Positions 44,542-55,881 of a stretch of 64,000 bases of DNA are shown in pieces. Position 1 is the first letter of the stretch. Every line of letters starts with the position of its first letter. Origin of the DNA: Diphasiastrum complanatum (lineage: Eukaryota; Streptophyta; Lycopodiopsida; Lycopodiales; Lycopodiaceae); the NCBI GenBank assembly GCA_029204225.1, contig CM055098.1, forward strand, positions 10,429,246-10,493,245, read 5' to 3'. The notes under the pieces are model-generated. The model had not been told where the DNA came from. It made no database searches and saw nothing but the letters and a program-made list of their open reading frames with translations. The position numbers and the translations under genes were made by a program.

Positions 44542-44976
44542 TTTGATGACTATCATTATGAAGACAATTATACTGATCAACATCAATACGATGATGATCA
44601 ATATGAAGATGACACAGGTGAGAGTTCAAAATTGTTCATTATAGCATTAATGACAAGTCATGAAGCCAAGGATACCTGGTACATTGATAGTGGTGCATCC
44701 AAGCACATGACTTCAAGGAAAGAGTGGTTTTCAGAACTCAAGAAAACTGACAATGGTGGTGAAGTTGGACAAGCAGATGGCAAATTGCTATCTGTTAAAG
44801 GAGTTGGAGTGGTAACAGTGAAGTTAGCCAACAGAAAGATAAAGCATATAAACAATGTGCAATATGTACCTGGCTTAGCTAACAATCTGTTGGGACGATG
44901 GTTGATCAACAACTCAAGGTTGAGTCTGACAGTGACAAATGTCTTGTCAAAGACATCAAGAATCACTACAAAGTGA
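44542..44976 (+). pseudogene. Copia element 5 protease
   Basis: The frame is the same as gag after the TAA. A Tyr/Asp-rich linker leads to WYIDSGASKHMTSRKEWFSE with the intact DSG site, then VKGVGVVTVKLANRK and YVPGLANNLL. It ends at 44976 by a frameshift in the pre-integrase region. Confidence 0.9.
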
Positions 44977-45807
44977 TTACTACAGGAGCTAGAGTCAACG
45001 AGAATTGACTCTACAAATTGAATGCGAGATCTTTTACTCAAGCTATGGTAAGCACTGTTGATAGTTGAAGTGATCTTTGGCGTCAAAGGTTTGGTCATAT
45101 CAGTGCTCAAAGCTTGCAAATCCTTAAAAGAGGTAATCTAGTTGTTGGATTGCCTGATATCTCTTTTGAAGGAAAAATTTGTGAGGGTTGCATTTTGGGA
45201 AAACAGCATAGAGAGAGAGATTTTCCAAAGATGGAGCAAGAAGAGCAATGGCATTCTTGATCTTGTTCATAGTGATCTGTGTGGACCAATACAAACTAGG
45301 TCCATTAGTGGTTGTTACTATTTCATCACATTCATTGATGACTATAGTAGACATATCTGGATTTATTTCATAAGCAAAAAATCTGATGCTTTTGCCAAGT
45401 TTAGACAGTTCAAGGCTCTAGCTGAAAAACAAACAAGTTGTTATATTAAGACCCTCAGATCAGATGGTGGCGGTGAGTATTTTTCAACAGAGTTTATAAA
45501 TTTCTGCAAGGATCAGGGGATCAAGAGACAAACCACTACACCCTATTCACCACAACAGAACGGAGTTGCAGAATGGAAAAACAGATCCATTGTGGAGATG
45601 GCTAGGGCAATGCTTAAGAGCAAGGGTTTGCCAAATACTTTTTGGGCAGAAGCATGCAACACAGCTACTCATATCTTGAATCGGTGTCCTACGAAGTCCG
45701 TGGAGGGTAAGACACCTTACGAAGCTTTTACTAGAAAGAAACCTAATGTTTCTCATTTACGAATATTTGGTTGTGATGCTTACACTCATGTACCTGATGA
45801 AAAATGA
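44977..45807 (+). pseudogene. Copia element 5 pre-integrase and integrase
   Basis: LWRQRFGHISAQSLQIL and CEGCILGKQHRERF form the HHCC zinc region with a shift between them. VHSDLCGPI, TLRSDGGGEYFSTEF and SPQQNGVAEWKNRSIVEMAR carry the D, D and E of the catalytic triad. The conserved Arg after Glu is Trp (CGG to TGG). It ends with GCDAYTHVPDEK and TGA, probably from CGA. Confidence 0.9.
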
Positions 45808-46810
45808 AAGAAGCTGGATGCAAAAGCTGTTAAGTGTATTTTCCTTGGATATGATGAAAGAGCCAAGGCATACAGGATGTATGACATAGATGCACAAAAG
45901 ATCGTGATTTCCAGAGATGCTACTTTTGATGAGATGGGTCAAAATGACCAAATTAAATTGACAATTGATCCCTTTGATGATAAAGCTAAAATGCAAGTGA
46001 AGAAAGAAGTTGGTGTCGATATGGAAGAGCCAATGGAAAAAGACAGGGTCAATAATGAGATTCCTAGGAGAGTGCCTAAGTGGTACTTGTCAGTAACAAG
46101 TGATGCTAATAAGGGAGATACTCTCGAATCAAGTGAGCAGGGAGAGCTTAGAAGATCAAGTAGAAATCGAAAACCTCCTGCAAGATTAGAGATAAATCTA
46201 GCCCTAATGGATTCTGTGCTCAAGGCTCAGGAACCAAAAACTTTTGATAAAGCAAAGGAGCACAAGGAGTGGCATGAAGCTATGGAAACAAAAATGGAAG
46301 CTATATCAAAAAATAGGACGTGGAACTTGGTTGAGCTACCTGATGGTAAGACACCTATCACTTGCAAATGGATATACAAGATCAAATATGAAGCTGATGG
46401 GCAACTCAACAAGTATAAAGCACGGTTGGTTGTGAGAGGATTTGAGCAGCAGGAAGGTATTGATTTTGAAGAAACCTTGCACCCGTAGCTAAGATGGTAA
46501 CTATATGTTCTATCATTGCTATTTCTGCTTTCTATGGTTGGAAGATCCAGCAAATGGATGTTAAATCTGCTTTTCTTAATGGAGTGCTGGATGAAGAGGT
46601 GTACTTAGTACAACCTCAAGGATTTGTTGAGCCAGGGAGAGAGCATCTCGTTTGTAAGCTCAACAAAGCCATTTATGGATTGAAGCAAGCACCACGGGCG
46701 TGGTACTCTTGCATTGATGAACACTTCAAGCGAAGGTGAATGATAAAGAGTGATGCTGATCCTAATCTTTACATTCTAAGGCAAGATTCAGATATAGTGT
46801 TCAATTGCAT
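45808..46810 (+). pseudogene. Copia element 5 linker and reverse transcriptase, no YVDD
   Basis: CIFLGYDERAKAYRMYDIDA, an acidic linker, RRSSRNRKPPARL, then RT: EWHEAMETKMEAISKNRTWN, CKWIYKIKYEADG, KARLVVRGFEQQEGIDFEET. One base is lost at about 46485, and RT continues MVTICSIIAISAFYGWKIQQ, MDVKSAFLNGVLDEEVYL, YGLKQAPRAWYS to 46739. DADPNLYIL follows, then the element skips to RNase H. The YVDD block and connection are deleted. Confidence 0.9.
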
Positions 46811-47027
46811 TGTCAATCAATCCTAGATTTCACTCTAGGAGCATGCACATCAAGATCAGATATCACTATACAAGGAGCATGATACTCAACAAGGAGGTGA
46901 GCCTAAAATTTTGCAGAACTTTGTACATAGCAGTCGACATATTTACAAAGGGATTGAATCAGGAAGCACAAAACAATTTTTGTGCTCTCTTAAATTTGAG
47001 AATCAAGGCATTTAAAAATCCAGATTA
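46811..47027 (+). pseudogene. Copia element 5 RNase H tail
   Basis: SMHIKIRYHYTRSMI, NKEVSLKFCRTLYIAVDIFT and KGLNQEAQNNFCALLNLRI match the last RNase H block of copia elements (HIxxxYHFIR, ADIxTKxL). A stop lies just before the polypurine tract. Confidence 0.86.
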
Positions 47028-47035
47028 AGTGGGGG

Positions 47036-47730
47036 TGTTGGATTTCTATCCTCTCCATCCTTATTTCATGCTAATCTAGATTCATTTATTAGCTATTGTA
47101 AATATTGGCATAGTCGCGACATCTGCAAAAATACTAGGAAAGTCGATGACAGTTTAAATCGACATGTCTGACATCTTCAAGCTATCCGACATTCGCTTCC
47201 TCGTCTTCCACGTCCTGGACTTCCACGTCATCAACTTGTCCAAATCATCGACATCCTCAACGTCTCCAACCTATCCAACATCCGCGTCCTCGACTTTAAC
47301 ATCCTCGACTTCCACGTCATCGACTTGTCCGAAGTCATTGACATCTCCGACGCCTTCAGCTCGTCTGACGTCCAAGTCATCGACTTCCACATCATCCGAC
47401 ATCTTGCAGCTTGTGCATGATCTCTGACTTGTACGAAGTCATCAACGTGTTCGACGTTTATAACTAAATCAAATGTCAACTGAAAGCGACGTGCAACAAC
47501 AAGTAGTGCCTTAATCCTAATGTGTAAAGTTAACCATTCTTTAAATTAGTTAGCCATGTGTACATATTCATCTAAGATCGATGAATTAGTAGATCAGTAA
47601 TTTCATTCAGAGCGCGATTGTATTGTCCTTCTTCTCTATTATCACAGAGTATTGTATCAAGAAGAACGCGCCTAATCTGTTTTGCAATCACATTGTATCT
47701 CCACACGACTAATCCATCATTGTTCCAACA
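47036..47730 (+). repeat. 3' LTR of copia element 5
   Basis: The tract AAGTGGGGG precedes TGTTGGATTTCTATCC. The end is taken at TTCCAACA (47730), giving a 6-bp terminal inverted repeat TGTTGG/CCAACA and about 695 bp. A TCGAC/CATCGACTTC minisatellite fills 47160-47450 and produces Ser/Thr-rich artefact frames. A partial copy is at 57905-58318. Confidence 0.75.
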
Positions 47731-49080
47731 ATTTAGTTTGTGTAAGGTGATTGCATGTTCAAACTGATTCATACTTGCGAATTCATTGTTTTGTAGATTT
47801 TATCGTTTTATATGACTAATAACACTGCTCAATTTTTGCTCTGATCACTGCATTTAGTTCAACACTTCCGCAAAGCTAAAATTTTAATTCACTATAATTT
47901 TGGCATGGCTATGGAATCGATTGCATAGATCCAGCGACTTCGAAGTTGTGATCAAGGCAGACCCGATCTGCCCGAATCCAATAAACGTAGTTTGTATGCA
48001 CCAAGAAATCTCAGCCTCCCCGAGCTGCCCGATTTCCAGCATGTTGCTAGTTCCTTCGTAGCCTGCGCAATACAAGGGCTCTTTTGTGGTTGGTTCGGGT
48101 TTCGAATTGATCCAATCTGCCAAAATGCTTTTGGTTTAATCTAAAATGAATTTTCCCTATAAAAATACATGTTAATGCTTTATAAGACTTTGTTAACATA
48201 GATTTTCACTACTTTAGACTACTATTGTATCTTTATGTGTGTTTTCTTAAGCGCTATGTGAATCTACATTAATGAACTTGTGTCTAACTTTCACTTATTG
48301 CTTACATTGACGTAGTAATTTACTCTCCTATTTGTTTTGAGTCACCATTTTTTTAGGGTCTAGTTACTTATTCTGTTGTAGTAACTTGCAACTTGGATGA
48401 TGTTGGAATAGACCTTTTTGGATGAATGTCAAAGCAAATCTTCTAGCTATTTGGATATTTGATAAATTCAAAATCTTTGTGACCCTTTCTATTTTTGTGT
48501 TGGGCACTCAATGCCTTATTACTTGTAGTTCTACTATTTTCTGGATTTTGATCCCTTTCCTATTCTATTAGTGTGCTTAACTTGTATTGCAACATTGTAA
48601 TTGAGCATGGCAAAGTGAAAGTATAGATATGGGAACTGCCAAGAGAAAAAACATGAGAAAAGAATAGACATAAACTTGAATTGTTGCAGTGTAGAAAAAG
48701 CATGAAAAATTCAACATAATAGTTGTACCCTAGAGTAACATGAGAGGAGCGACATTTCAAAAATTGAACTTTATGCACCCTCACCAATAGTCAAGGCTAG
48801 TAGATTCAATCACTTAAGAGTATATACTGGTTAAGTAAATAGTAAAGTCCACTAGATTGAGTTGGGTAAGAATGTTCACTACAGCCACAATGGTTCAAGC
48901 TCGGTTCAAGCTCCAACCCTGTGTGTTGTTGGTAACCTTGTGCTCCTTATTCAGTCTTTGAAAATTTATGCTCCCTGTTTCCCATCAACTTATTACTCTA
49001 TGTATATTGTATATATGTACATAACAGATTATAGTACCATTAGTTGCAAATTTGCAAATAAAGTGACACAAGAAAAAAAG
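47731..49080. other. No recognisable gene
   Basis: AT-rich DNA. A GC-richer patch at 47920-48125 has an open minus frame of 79 codons without a known motif. No repeat family was recognised. Confidence 0.5.
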
Positions 49081-49084
49081 AACT

Positions 49085-49205
49085 TCTTTAAGGGGGAAGG
49101 CCCCCAGGGTGGGGGCCTTCCGCCTTTTGAGGCACCTGAGGGTGGCAGCCCGAGGGAGCCTCCAAAGGTGGAAGGCCCCCCCGCCCGTGGGCCTTCCCCT
49201 GCGTA
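49085..49205. repeat. GC-rich double hairpin island
   Basis: GGAAGGCCCCC (49095-49105) and GGGGGCCTTCC (49111-49121) form an 11-bp stem with a 5-base loop. GGAAGGCCC (49170-49178) and GGGCCTTCC (49189-49197) form a second with the same stem motif. The flanks are strongly AT-rich, with T tracts after it. Confidence 0.85.
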
Positions 49206-49607
49206 AATTAACTGCAGGTTTTTTTTTTTTAACTTTTTTTTTTAGAAAGTCGACTTTCCAAAAATAGAAATTTCAGATTTATTTGACTTTCTAAAAATAG
49301 AAACCACACCTTACATTTTTGTATGGTGATTCTTAAATTTTCTAAAAATAGTAAAGGTACCTTAAAAATGTGTAAGGTACTTATTGCCAAAAGTACAAAA
49401 TTATGTTATGTAAGGCAACTTTTAAATGAACTCCAAAAAAAACTGCAGGTATTTACGAGTAGTCTACACATAGAGGAGATTTTACATTTCCCTTTGATAC
49501 AAGTGCTTGTGGAAAAAGAAAGTAAATAAGGAGAGTTCAAGAACACTCACAAAAAATTAATAAAAGCATACACACATGGGAATTGGAAGCCACAATCTCT
49601 GTTGCTA

Positions 49608-49679
49608 TATCAGAGCCAGGTTTCGATCCTGGGACCTGTGGGTTATGGGCCCACCACGCTTCCGCTGCGCCACTCTGAT
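49608..49679 (-). tRNA. Initiator tRNA-Met (CAT)
   Basis: This is a 72-nt tRNA on the minus strand. The acceptor stem ATCAGAG pairs fully with CTCTGAT, with discriminator A. The D-arm region holds AGTGGCGCAGCGGAAG (A box). The anticodon stem GTGGG/CCCAC encloses the loop CCCATAA with anticodon CAT. The T stem CCAGG/CCTGG has the loop ATCGAAA, with A in place of T at the position of TpsiC, a eukaryotic initiator hallmark. GGATCGAAACC serves as B box. No intron and no CCA are encoded, as expected. An ATATTTAAAG lies about 25-30 nt upstream, and T runs (TTTTATTAATTTTTT) lie about 43 nt downstream for RNA polymerase III termination. It starts translation, and its 3' end primes the copia elements in this window. 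No mismatch in any stem suggests decay. Confidence 0.96.
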
Positions 49680-49699
49680 GCGGATGATATTTTGAAGGT

Positions 49700-50940
49700 C
49701 TTTAAATATTATGACAGGTTTCTGAGGCTGGGAAACCATGAAGATGAGCGAATGCCAAAATCTTAAAGCAATCATCTTCACACTGAAATAATCTTCCTGC
49801 AACAAAGCCACAAACAGCACTATGCAGCAACGGTTTCTTCATGAATTCCTGCTACATTTCTATCCAGCAGTCTTTGTGCAGGAAAAGCCATGCCATGTCT
49901 TCGCTACATCAAAGGAGCCAGGCAAGGAAGTGCATTGTCTGGAATCTCGATTTCTGGGAAGTGATTACAAAGCTCCATAATTATCTGTTATATACAAATA
50001 CATCACGAGCTCCGTGTGCTTCCCATTGGGAAAACCCGAGCTTGCGATGTAAACTTCTGGTAAGTTGATGTCTTCAATAGAGTAAATCAATCTGACACTA
50101 AATCTTGGGTAGTTTCTAGCAGACATCACATCACTAAGCCAATAAGGAAGGATGCGTTAGAGGAACAACTATAGATCATCCGTCTTAATGGTTCATCTTC
50201 ACAGTCATATAACTCTTGGGTTGTGGACCACAAGCTGTGCATTAATGTGAGTTTACAAAAAAAGGACACCTATCATAACAAAGTGCACAACTAAATGAGT
50301 AGCTAGTCAATGAGATGAAGACATTGCTAGTTGATGAATAATGAGTTGCTTTCATGGTTCTAAAGGTGTCCATGGATATGAATCATTGAAAATAGTAGCT
50401 CTCTATCATTTCATTATATATGCCACTCGTGACACTTCACATGTATGATATATGTTACGAGTCTAATCAATATTATATATGGACGATGCCAACATCCACC
50501 ATGGGTTGTCGGCACCTTCCTTGGGAATACATGTGAAGTGTAGGGCGAATAGATAACATAAATCCATTATAGCTAGATTTCAATTGGCTAGATGTTACGT
50601 CGGGTTATGTTTGGTAAAATGACATTTTCATGGTGAAAAATTTGAGGTTTGCATTTGAAATATAATATGACTTGGAAGTATGAGCATAACACTAATCCCC
50701 TATTTTAAGCTTTGGATAGAGAAAGATTTAGGGCCACATCAAACGTAAACAAAGTCGTAATCTAAAAGGAAAATAATACACGGATAGAGTGAGGGGTAAT
50801 TAGTCCTCTTTTATGATGTACATGAAAAGCTATACTTGGGACATTTCAATCCAATGTCAACTAGACCATATATCAATACAAACATTAACAAGAATGACAA
50901 TGTGGCTAGCTAGTTAAAGAAGAGATCTGAATTCGATTAA
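49700..50940. other. No recognisable gene
   Basis: AT-rich DNA upstream of the tRNA gene. Short open frames only, and no transposon motif until the gag copy at 50945. Confidence 0.5.
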
Positions 50941-50944
50941 CATT

Positions 50945-51996
50945 ATATCGCTTTGAAAGTGTGCACCTAGCAATCTTTTGACATCATTGTCTCTATTAGT
51001 GATTTAGAACTCTTCACAGGAATGGATCCATCGTCTAGTCATCTCTGATTGACAAACTCGATGGAGATAACTACCATATTTGGAAGTTCAAGATGAAAGT
51101 CGTACCATACTTGCCAAAAAACTGTGGGACATCGTTGATGGCACAGAGGTCAAGCCTGAGGTTGATGCAAACAACATCACCAAATGGAGATAGAGGGATG
51201 GCAAGACATTTGTCTTGATTACTCTGAACATTAAAGACTCTAAAATCAGCCATATTCGAACAACTCAGACTGCTAAGAATGCTTGGGACATCCTAGCAAC
51301 CCTCTTTGATATCAGGGATGTTACAACCACGCTACATTTGAGCAAAAATTCTTTACATTAAGAATGTCTGATGCGGACAATATTTCGAGCCATCTCAACA
51401 CATTCAAAAAATCTCATGGAGCAGATGACTGCAACTGGCTCAGTCATTGAAGATTCTAATGTAGTAATGACTCTACTATCGAGTCTAGTTGAATCTTTCG
51501 AAACCTGGGTCATGGCTATCTCAACCCAACACCATCTCACTCTATCAAGAGTCATCTCGATGCTACTTCAAGAGGAGATCAGACGACATGGATCTTCCTC
51601 CAAATCAGGATTGGATCCTCAAGCTCTAATATTCTCAAAGAAAAATTAGAAGTTTAGATTCAGGGGATCTACAAAGTCAGACTATCTTGACAAGAAAAGT
51701 AGCATGTAGTCTAGATCGAATTTAGGTTTGAATTTAGAGACTTCATCATTCCAGCCAAGACAGAAACTATTTTGTAAATATTGTAAAAAGAGGACTGGTC
51801 ACCTTATTAAGGACTATAGGACATTGAAATACAACAATGAAAAGAAGAAGCAGTTCCAACAACAACAAGCAAATGCTGCAATTACCATTCACTCGACTCA
51901 ACCACAAGAGAAAAATAAAGCAGCCTTCATGACCAAAGTTGGAGAACTATAGGATATGGATTCCTGGTATTTGGACTCGGGAGCAACACAACACAA
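50945..51996 (+). pseudogene. Second copy of copia element 1 gag region
   Basis: The leader and gag here parallel 22365-23490: the start MDPSS at 51022, LTNSMEITT-type broken text, then SDADNISSHLNTF, KNLMEQMTATGSVIEDS, HLTLSRVISMLLQEEIRRHG, the knuckle FCKYCKKRTGHLIKD and MTKVGEL. It stops abruptly at the protease site (WYLDSGATQHN), where the DSG is intact. No PBS or LTR is attached. Confidence 0.85.
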
Positions 51997-52450
51997 TGAA
52001 TAAACCCTAAACTAAATCTCCTCCTCTAAGGCTTAATCTACTAGAAAATTGAGGGCCTAGATTAACTTAACATGTTGCCAGATAAATAATGTACAATACA
52101 ATGTGAAGTAACACAATACATGAAACCACACAAGGGAGAACACTCAAAGAGAAAAGATAGGCATGTATTGCAAATGAGGTTCTTCTCAAAAATGGACTCT
52201 TCCACTCCTATATATACTTGGAGTGTTGGTCACTTATAGAAAGGCACTGTGGGACAAGTAAGCCACATAGACTAACTTAACTTTGAATCACATTGGTGCC
52301 ATGGGACAAACCCCCAATAGGCCTTTGTGACTAACTTTTATATAACTTGAAATTACATATCTATGTGCAGTGCCCATGACAATTTAAACTTAGAACTGAA
52401 TAACTTAAGCCATTATGGATAAAGTAAAAGCCTAAACTTGATGGGCAAGT
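51997..52450. other. No recognisable gene
   Basis: AT-rich DNA between the broken copia fragment and a gypsy fragment. I see nothing in it. Confidence 0.5.
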
Positions 52451-52451
52451 T

Positions 52452-52937
52452 ATGTGTTTAAATTCTATCCTGCTTGTATTTTTTAAGATGTTCCATAAGA
52501 TGGCTAGAAAATTTCTTGGAATATCAGCCTGCACCATATTTGAGGTTTGGACGGATCATCAGACTCTTCGATATTTCTGTGATGCTATAGATTTAAAGGA
52601 GAGGCAAGCTAGATGGGCTGAGCTGATGCAAATCTTTGACTTTTCTATACATTATTGTAAAGGAAGTCAAAATACTCTAGCGGATGCTTTGAGTTATTTA
52701 TCGATTATTAATTAGTTATGCTTTACTATTATAGAACCGAGGTTGTTTCAGTCTCTCAAAGGACTATATGAGTCTGATCCTTTTTTCGGAAAGTATTGGC
52801 AACAAATACTTTTTGGGGTCGATTCAGGTATACAAGATTCCTCGAATCAGGAAAAGACTGAAATGGATTTTGTTATTCAAAACAAGATTTTGTTTCGTAA
52901 AGGCAGATGCCTAAAGAAGTTAGAAAATAATATTTGA
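52452..52937 (+). pseudogene. Ty3/gypsy RNase H end and integrase start
   Basis: VWTDHQTLRYFCDAIDLKER, QARWAELMQIFDFSIHYCKG and NTLADALSYLS are the RNase H C-terminal blocks (TDHxxL, Rxxr-WxxxL, N-ADALSR). After a stop, FVIQNKILFRKGRCL is the beginning of the integrase zinc region. It is flanked by unrelated DNA. Confidence 0.85.
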
Positions 52938-53400
52938 ATCACTTTATAGTTATTTTTCTCTCTCCTACATGGCATTTCTTATAGGGCCCTCTTTGGGCCC
53001 ATATTTTCTCTAATGAATACATCGGTCTCGTCATAGTGCATACTTACATCGTGTACATGGACATGGTATTCTATGGTATAGCCAAGCCTCTGTTCCAATA
53101 TGTGATGGTCCCGCCTCATCATCTGAAGAAGAAGCATGTGAACTTGCCACATGCACCGGTTCACCCTGACAAGTGACAATGGATCAAACACAAAATTAGA
53201 GGGCAATACATGTCATAAACAAATTGAATACAATGAGATGAATACAAGATATGTTTAGTAATTTTGAGTCTAGTGCAAGTCTCTTGAATTATCTTTTACA
53301 AGATAAGTTGAATGAAATTTTTTTGACAAACAACATTCATGCATTCGAGATCATTCAAGTTAAAACTACATTGCATTTAAGCTACTATATTATCAATGAT
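52938..53400. other. No recognisable gene
   Basis: No motif or repeat recognised. Confidence 0.4.
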
Positions 53401-53760
53401 CTTTTGTAAGAGCGCTGTTGTGACAAACCCACACAGCGCATCGGTGCAAGCGAAGCTATGTCTCTCACGAATAATGTCAGATCGTCTCGCTTACTAGCGG
53501 ACTTCTTGGACGTCGGCTCAGCAACACTATGCTTAGATCAAGTTGACACTCATCCAATTGACAATCCAACCAATTCTCTCACCTTCGATCTACTTATATG
53601 GATGGAGAGAGAAATTTAATCTAATCTTTGATTACAAGAACGGTTGGTTAGGCACGTTCTAATGGTGTTCCAAACACGTCAGCATCGTCCGTGGGAGCGG
53701 TTGTTCCCCTGGTACTTTGCTTGATATTGGTTGTACTTGGAGCATGAAGATCATCTGACA
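53400..53760 (-). repeat. LTR-like DNA related to 35403-36326
   Basis: On the minus strand CGCTAGTAAGCGAGACGATC, then CGTGAGAGA, CTGTGTGG and TGATCTCGAATGCA occur in the same order as in the LTR of copia element 4 around 35945-36085. It probably is a diverged LTR of the same family, downstream of copia element 6. Confidence 0.4.
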
Positions 53761-53949
53761 AGACTCCAGGTCTTATTCTTTATCAAGAAATAGTACTCAA
53801 CATCCATGACAGAATTTCATTCATCTGCATTGGGCATTAATAGTGGGTGAGTGGAGCTGTTGAGACAAACTCTTGCATTGGAACATTCGTAGGTCGATGC
53901 CTATCAATGGAGAATGGAGCTATTTTGACATACTCCTACATTGGCTGCT

Positions 53950-54657
53950 TTTGCTTAAAATCATGGAATTTGTCTTCAAGGAAGACAACGTCGCGGCAGC
54001 CCAAAAAATCTTGGGTAATTGAGCGTTGACAATCATGGATCGTGCAGCTTCCAATAGTATTCGGTTCTTTCACTCAGCTATGTCATTTTGCTGTGGAGTG
54101 TAGCTGGTTGTGAACTGATGGTGTATGCCATATGATAGTAGGTAGTCCGCCATTTAGTTGATATATACTCTCCCCTTGAATCAGACCGCAGGGCCTTGAT
54201 TTTCTGACCAGTCTGATTCTCAGTATATTGCTTGAATTCTTTCAAGCAATTGAATGCTTCTAACTTGTTCTTTATGAACATAATTCTGGTGTACCGGGAG
54301 TAGTCATCAATGAATGTGAAAAAATATAGAGCTTGACCCAAGGAGTGTACGCTCATGGGACCACATAAGTCACTATGAATCAGTGACAAAATGGACTTTG
54401 CTCTCTTGGCTTGTCCTCTTGGAAGTTTTGTTCTAGGTTGTTTTCCTAGTAGACAATTTTCACAGACAGTCTGATTAGCTGTAGAAACAACATTTATATT
54501 CACATCCTTGACCATTTTGTTATGATGCATGTACAAGATTGAACGCATGTTTAAGTGACCTAGTCTTTGATGCCAAACATGAGCATCAGGATTACTCACA
54601 GAAAGTGCATAATCATGAATTAGGATGTATAAATTTCCTTCTTTGTGTGTGTTGGGG
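53950..54657 (-). pseudogene. Copia element 6 pre-integrase and integrase
   Basis: VWHQRLGHLNMRSILYMHHN, CENCLLGKQPRTKLPRG, LIHSDLCGPMSVHSLGQALY with the first Asp, FFTFIDDYSRYTRIMFI and ALRSDSRGEYISTKW with the second Asp. After shifts near 54100, RILLEAARSMIVNAQLPKIF follows, where the Glu lies just before a shift. Confidence 0.85.
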
Positions 54658-54810
54658 GTATTCCCACACAACGCGAGCAAATAAATAAATTCAATAATAA
54701 ATGTGTTGCGAGGGCATGGCTTCCTACGCCTATTGGAGGTATTCCCAACACAACGCGAGCAAATATTAAATAAATTCAATAATAAATGTGTTGCGAGGGC
54801 ATGGCTTCCT
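54655..54810 (-). repeat. Tandem duplication inside copia element 6
   Basis: Two copies of about 78-80 bp contain GGTATTCCCA-ACACAACGCGAGCAAAT, AAATAAATTCAATAATAAATG and TGTTGCGAGGGCATGGCTTCC. They replace the stretch between protease and pre-integrase. On the minus strand each copy includes TGTTGGGAATACC, the form of a copia LTR start. Confidence 0.85.
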
Positions 54811-55069
54811 ACGCGTATAAGTCCATGGCCCAATGAGCACGAATAGAAATAATAGACTTGGGCCCTTTGTAATCAAAAGGGTGAACATAGTTGTTGGTAC
54901 TGTAGGGTGTATAGGACTCGAAACAGCTAATGAGACTGGTCATTTGCTGAGTGGCATCGGAATCCAGGAACCAAGAACTGTCATTGGATGCTCCTTGATG
55001 GCTGGTCATGAAGGCATCATGATCCGCTTCTTGAATGGGTTGTGGAGCTTCTGTAGCTGCATTGGTCAC
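54809..55069 (-). pseudogene. Copia element 6 protease
   Basis: APQPIQEADHDAFMTSHQGA then WFLDSDATQQMTSLISCFES: the retropepsin site reads DSD in place of DSG. The frame runs out at the tandem duplication. Confidence 0.85.
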
Positions 55070-55102
55070 TTGATTTGACTGTTCCTTGATATTGTTCTTT
55101 GC

Positions 55103-55881
55103 TTATAGTATCCGACAGTCTTGAATCTCATGGTTGTTTCTCTTGCAGTATCTACAGAACAGCTTCTTCTTAGTTTGCGGATTTGATTGTTCTTTGTACT
55201 GTGTTGGTTTTTGGTCTTGCTTTGATTGCTTCAAGTCTTTCTTCTTCTTCTTCTGCTTAGTCGTGCCTCTGTTGGTATACAAGGTGTGAGAATCAGCAGA
55301 GGAACTAGAGGCTTCGTTCCTGCGTGTGTCTTCCTGCAACAACATTGCAATAATTCTTGAAAGAGTCAGCTCTGGATACGTCGTAATAGTCATCACCCAG
55401 CTGTCGTATAAGCTTGACAAGCTTGTAAGCAGTTGTATTACTGCATCTTGATCGTCTATAACAGATCTGACAACGGCCATTTGCTTCAGCAAGTTCTTGA
55501 ACTGGTTGATATGATTCTACAGGGAATTACCATTTGCCATCTTGAGGGAGTAAAACTTCTTCTTGAGATGTAGTTGGAAGCTATACCTTGCACTTCGTAT
55601 AATGTTTTCAGTGTATCCCAAACTTCCTTGGATGTCTAAGCTTCAGACACATGGCCAATCTGAGTATCCAAAATATTGAGGATGATTAGCACAAATGCTT
55701 TGCCATCCTTCAGCTTCCATCTGGAGATTGCTGCATCGTTAGCTTTGAGTATTCCCTCTACACCTATAACAGCATCATACAACTCCTTAGCCATTAGCAT
55801 GGTTCTCATCTTAAATTTCCACAGATGGTAATTAGTTCTATTCATGTCCATGAGAGGACTGACTTTTCCTTGAGAATCCAT
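55103..55881 (-). pseudogene. Copia element 6 gag and knuckle
   Basis: MDSQGKVSPLMDMNRTNYH and LWKFKMRTMLMAKELYDAV open gag. A break at 55636 is followed after decay by MAVVRSVIDDQDAVIQLLTS, LTLSRIIAMLLQEDTRRNE, a Lys-rich stretch and FCRYCKRNNHEIQDC, a complete zinc knuckle. Confidence 0.88.

Noticed and set aside
47164-47427. Ser/Thr-rich 87-codon protein
   Set aside because: It lies in the LTR-internal TCGAC minisatellite, and its copy at 57975-58200 is equally repeat-driven.
47884-48123. A 79-codon minus frame as a host gene
   Set aside because: No motif, no splice partners and no conserved neighbour; not supported beyond being open.
49085-49500. Organelle DNA insertion (NUPT/NUMT)
   Set aside because: GC-rich hairpins next to AT-rich DNA are suggestive, but no organelle gene or known intergenic sequence was recognised.
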